DNA of 64,000 nucleotides from Xiphias gladius (lineage: Eukaryota > Chordata > Actinopteri > Istiophoriformes > Xiphiidae): assembly GCF_016859285.1 (NCBI RefSeq), contig NC_053402.1:24322056-24386055 (forward strand), written 5' to 3'. Below the pieces are notes generated by a model. It did not search any database and had not been told where the DNA came from. It saw only the letters and a program-made list of their open reading frames with translations. The translations under genes and the position numbers were made by a program. This document shows, one piece after another, positions 60,298 to 64,000 of this stretch. The number at the start of each line of letters is the position of its first letter. Positions within the stretch are counted from its first letter, which is position 1.

Positions 60298-60303
60298 AAT
60301 AAA
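60298..60303 (+). terminator. arl6ip1: arl6ip1 polyadenylation signal
   Basis: AATAAA in GACAATGAATAAAGTTTG, about 905 bp after the stop codon. Confidence 0.7.
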
Positions 60304-60319
60304 GTTTGATTTAAATGAA

Positions 60320-62279
60320 TTTCCACTGGCCTTTGTATATTGTTCCCTGGTTTGATTTGGATGACTATTGTTCAGCAGCAGCAGCCTCTCACAGCTTTCA
60401 CTGCCATTTCGGCCTAAAAATGTCACTTGACAGTGAGAAGAAAGTGGTGCCAAAATGCTTATTTATTTAATCATCTGGGGAGCAGGAATGTGCTCAACAA
60501 ATTGTATGGTAACCTGCCCATTAGCATTTTTGTGTACACGTATAAATTCTAACCTGGCCGATGTCCTTAAATTGAAGTACAAGGTGTGAAGATTGGAGGA
60601 AACGTACAACTTTAAATTTTATATCCTCCTGTGAATCAAAATTAATTTGAGAAATAGATGTACTTTTATATAAAATCCTGAGTACAGCGAACTACAATGT
60701 TCCAATCAGGATCTAGTGAAGGTGTGACGTGTGACAGTATCCAGGGGTTTTTGAGAGAGGAATTCTTGTAGGTTTCCTTTACATGACTAATTTTACTTTT
60801 ACAAGCTGAGGGGGTTAAATTTCTAGATGTCCTGGTGAAAGCTGTGGAATGAAGCAATTTCCTTCAGACTCTTTCACCATTCAGCAAATGCAATAAAGTA
60901 ACATTGCTTCGAAATTGGGACGAATTTTTTTTTTTTTTTAAAATCTTACAATGAAGCATGTGAATCTGATGGTGGCCACATGACTGAGAAGTTCAGGCTT
61001 GTCCTGCTAAACCGTACATACTCTTTGCCTGGTTGCTCAGCTGGGGACTTTTCACACTTTGAACAAAGACAAAGCATGTAACATAAAATCTAACAATATA
61101 ATCTCAAAACCATGTCACACGAGTGCACACTAAACAAAAAGATGAATAATTTAAGCATTATTTCGTTAACCCGTCACATGAGTTCATAATGCCGCTGTCC
61201 CATAGACGGCAGACTTGTTGACTGTGTTTTAGTGTGGTACAGTACAAGAATATGAAAAATTAACATTTTTACCAGTTGCATGAGGTTGTCTATCATGCAC
61301 GTCATTTAAAGCACCAAAGTAGCTTCTCCGACGGATCTTTGAATGTTTAATTTCTGGGACTCCATGTTGTTTTCCTTCGGGGCTGGTCTCGGTTTTCACA
61401 AGTTCTCAGAGTTAGATGTCTAGTGAAATGACATACTGAGGATTCACTGTACTCTGTTTTATGCCTGACACACACCCTGCATTTGAAATTTACTTTGAAT
61501 TACCAGGTCATCATGGATAACCAGAGTTGTATTATACAGGACAAATCCCCTCTTCTATGGAAGTCAGATACTCAGGAAATATTACAAATGAGCCACTTTC
61601 CTGGAGCATAATAGAATCTGTTTCTCCACTTTCACATTCACCACAATGATCAACCTTTTAGTGAAGCTTCGACAAACCATAGGGGAGTCATGGAAGAGCC
61701 AGATTTTAATGGAGGAGTGTTTTGCAGTCATTTCCTGTCAGTGTATTATTTTATAATTGTTGTAATGTGTGTTAATAGAGTCTGAGTGCAGAGCAGCCTG
61801 TCTCCCATCGCCTCGCTGCCCACAGCCGCTTGTCTCTGGACTGTCTGATGGGCTTCCTCGGACCAGCTGTCTGTTTCTGTTCACCTGCAGACGGGTGATA
61901 TATTTCTTTAGTTTTGACGTTTTAACGGTTAAATCCCTGGTATTTGCCCATACAAAAGCTGCACACATGGACTGTTGAGACAGTGAGAAACAGTCATGAG
62001 TGTATTTAGATGATTCGGTGTTCACCGTCCTCTAGTGGTCACAGTCATGAACTGCAACACTCGATTTAAATCACTAGCTAACACAAAATCAGCCCAGTCG
62101 ATTATCAATTATCAATATGTCCAACTCATTAGTGTGATCATTAGAAATAATTCAGTATTATTACTAAAACAGTATTTATGATAACTGTATTGATAAGGAG
62201 TTTTTTTAATGACAGTTTCCCGGTGTAGAGACCTCACACAGCAATGTCCTTGTCCTCTTCGGTATGTAAAATGAACAGT
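60320..62279. other. Intergenic DNA, no gene recognised
   Basis: Mostly AT-rich. The only named trace is CACCGTCCTCTAGTGGTCAC at 62022-62041, related to the repeat ends in the rnf25-anapc2 gap. A T run lies near 60928-60941. Confidence 0.45.
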
Positions 62280-63445
62280 CTGGACAGTCTGAGGTGCAAC
62301 CTGGCGGTGTCGGATGGACCGAAACATAATGTCCCAGAGGTGTTCTATTGGATTTAGGTCAGGCGAGCGTGGGGGCCAGGCAATGGTATCAATTCCTTCA
62401 TCCTCCAGGAACTGCCTGCATACTCTCACCACATGAGGCCGGGCATTGTCGTGCACCAGGAGGAATCCAGGACCCACTGCACCAGCGTAGGGTCTGACAA
62501 TGGGTCCAAGGACTTCATCCCGATACCTAATGGCAGCCAGGGTGCCGTTGTCTAGCCTGTAGAGGTCTGTGCGTCCCTCCATGGATATGCTTCCCCAGAC
62601 CATCACTGACCCACCACCAAATGGGTCGTGCTGAACGATGTTACAGGCAGCGTAACGTTCTCCACGGCTTCTCCAGACCCTTTCACGTCTGTCTGAACCT
62701 GCTCTCATCTTTGAAAGGCACAGGGCGCCAGTGGCGGACCTGCCAATTCTGCTTTTCTATGGCAAATGCCAATCGAGCTCCACGGTGCCAGGCAGTGAGC
62801 ACAGGGCCCACTAGAGGACATCGGGCCTCAGGCCACCCTCATGAAGTCTGTTTCGGATTGTGTGGTTAGAGACATTCCCACCAGTGGCCTGCTGGAGGAC
62901 CTTTTGTGGGGCTCTGGCAGTGCTCATCCTGTTCCTCCTTGTCCAGAGGAGCAGATACCGGTCCTGCTGATGGGTTAAGGACCTTCTACGGCCCTGTCCA
63001 GCTCTCCTAGAGTAACCGCCTGTCTCCTGGAATCTCCTCCATGCCCTTGAGACGGTGCTGGGAGACATAGCAAACCTTCTGGCAATGGCACGTATGGATG
63101 TGCCATCCTGGAGGAGTTGGACCGCCTGTGCAACCTCTGTAGGGTCCAGGTATCGCCTCATGCTACCAGTGGTGACACTGACCCCTGGCCAAATGCAAAA
63201 CTAGTGAAAAACAGTCAGAAAAGATGAGGAGGGAAAGAATGCCCGTGGCCTCCACCTGGAAAACCCTTCCTGTTTTGCGGGTCGTCTGATTGTTGCCCCT
63301 CTAGTGCACCTGAGGTGCCACACCTGCTGAAACTGATTAACAACCCCCTCTGCTACTTAACTGGCCAGATCAATATCCCAGAAGTTTAATTGGCTTGGTG
63401 CAATATTCTGATTAAAAAGTGTGCCTTTAATTTTTTTGAGCAGTG
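62280..63445 (-). mobile_element. Tc1-like transposon, 3'-truncated, one end intact
   Basis: The outer end at 63445 reads CACTGCTCAAAAAAATTAAA on the minus strand, with TA next to it, as expected for Tc1 insertion. The transposase starts at 63161 (MRRYLDPTEVAQAVQLLQDG) with a paired-type helix-turn-helix (SIRAIARRFAMSPSTVSRAW). The catalytic part keeps DESRF, VHDNARPH and PRSPDLNPIEHLWD, giving D, D and E with 34 residues between the last two. Frameshifts split it near 62810 (just after RPDV) and near 62695 (after DESRF). The match stops at 62280 after APQTVQ, so the last part of the transposase and the other inverted repeat are missing. It is inactive but well preserved. Confidence 0.9.
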
Positions 63446-64000
63446 TAGAAACGTTTAGTAGTGACACAAAGAGCAGTCCTTTCTCGTTTCACTGATATCA
63501 GGAATGATACTTCCGGTTCACAACTTCTTCATCTTTTCATTCAATATACAGGGCCACCGTTGTGACCTAAATAAAGTGGGTGAAATTTAACGCGTTCAGT
63601 TAAGGCTCTGGAGAGTAAACACTACCTGTCAGTGTAATGTGCTGGTGCCACCGCGTCGGTCTGCCGCCGGACAGCTGTGTCCAGCCGTCAGCCACTGGAC
63701 AGCTGTGTCCAGCCGTCAGCCACTGGGGGGGTGTGCGCGCTCTAGTTTGTAGGTGGTCCCGTACTCAGATGGATCCTGTGCGTTGGTCATCTCTCAGCTC
63801 TCTACCTTCGCGTCAGCTCTCTGGAGAGAGACGGGGGTACAGGAGGCCGTGAGGGGCCGAGAGCCATGGGTGTCAAAAAAAAGACCCAAAATGTGCCACG
63901 GAATCAGAATTAAACCGCGATACGGTTATAAAATCGTGAACAAAAATGTTAACACAACAGAATAATGTCAGAAACAACCGAAATAGCACCTTACAACAAC
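63446..64000. other. GC-rich window end, possible promoter
   Basis: CpG density rises after about 63.6 kb. An exact 28-bp tandem duplication lies at 63669-63724. Open frames here match nothing known. Confidence 0.35.
63669..63724. repeat. Exact 28-bp tandem duplication
   Basis: A unit starting GGACAGCTGTGTCCAGCCGT occurs twice without a mismatch. Each copy holds a CAGCTG E-box core. Confidence 0.9.

Overview
The window reads as nuclear DNA of a ray-finned fish, most likely a percomorph teleost. It carries spliced vertebrate genes with short GT-AG introns. Their proteins align almost end to end with human KAT8, RNF25, ANAPC2, RAB35, SRRM2 and ARL6IP1 as I know those sequences. It also carries several repeat families I know from teleost genomes, Tc1-like transposons and CA microsatellites. 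No bacterial, viral or organellar segment is visible.

Layout: 1-6.0 kb has no gene I can name (repeats and one CpG-rich stretch). kat8 (minus, 6.2-11.7 kb) encodes the MOF histone H4K16 acetyltransferase. rnf25 (minus, 13.4-18.3 kb) encodes an RWD-RING ubiquitin ligase. anapc2 (plus, 20.4-27.2 kb) encodes the cullin subunit of APC/C. A rab35-like small GTPase gene (minus, 30.1-35.3 kb) lies tail-to-tail with anapc2. srrm2 (minus, 39.5-49.0 kb, with an untranslated first exon near 50.1 kb) encodes the serine/arginine-rich spliceosome scaffold. arl6ip1 (plus, 51.9-59.4 kb) encodes an ER-shaping hairpin membrane protein. From 60.3 kb to the end there is intergenic DNA with a broken Tc1-like transposon.

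I rebuilt every coding exon of the six genes by hand. Reading frames stay in phase across all junctions, giving proteins of about 494, 478, 820, 209, 1408 and 203 residues. Two introns (kat8 intron 6 and anapc2 intron 2) need GC rather than GT donors. rnf25/anapc2 and srrm2/arl6ip1 are head-to-head pairs; anapc2/rab35-like is a tail-to-tail pair. The genes do not form one pathway, although rnf25 and anapc2 both encode ubiquitin ligase parts.

The least expected signals are structural. A perfect 17-bp hairpin holds the anapc2 intron 3 splice donor in its 3-nt loop. Two hairpins sit in introns near the 3' end of srrm2. A long imperfect inverted repeat lies in intron 1 of arl6ip1. A cluster of inverted and direct repeats fills the rnf25-anapc2 gap. 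I found no convincing new multi-gene system.
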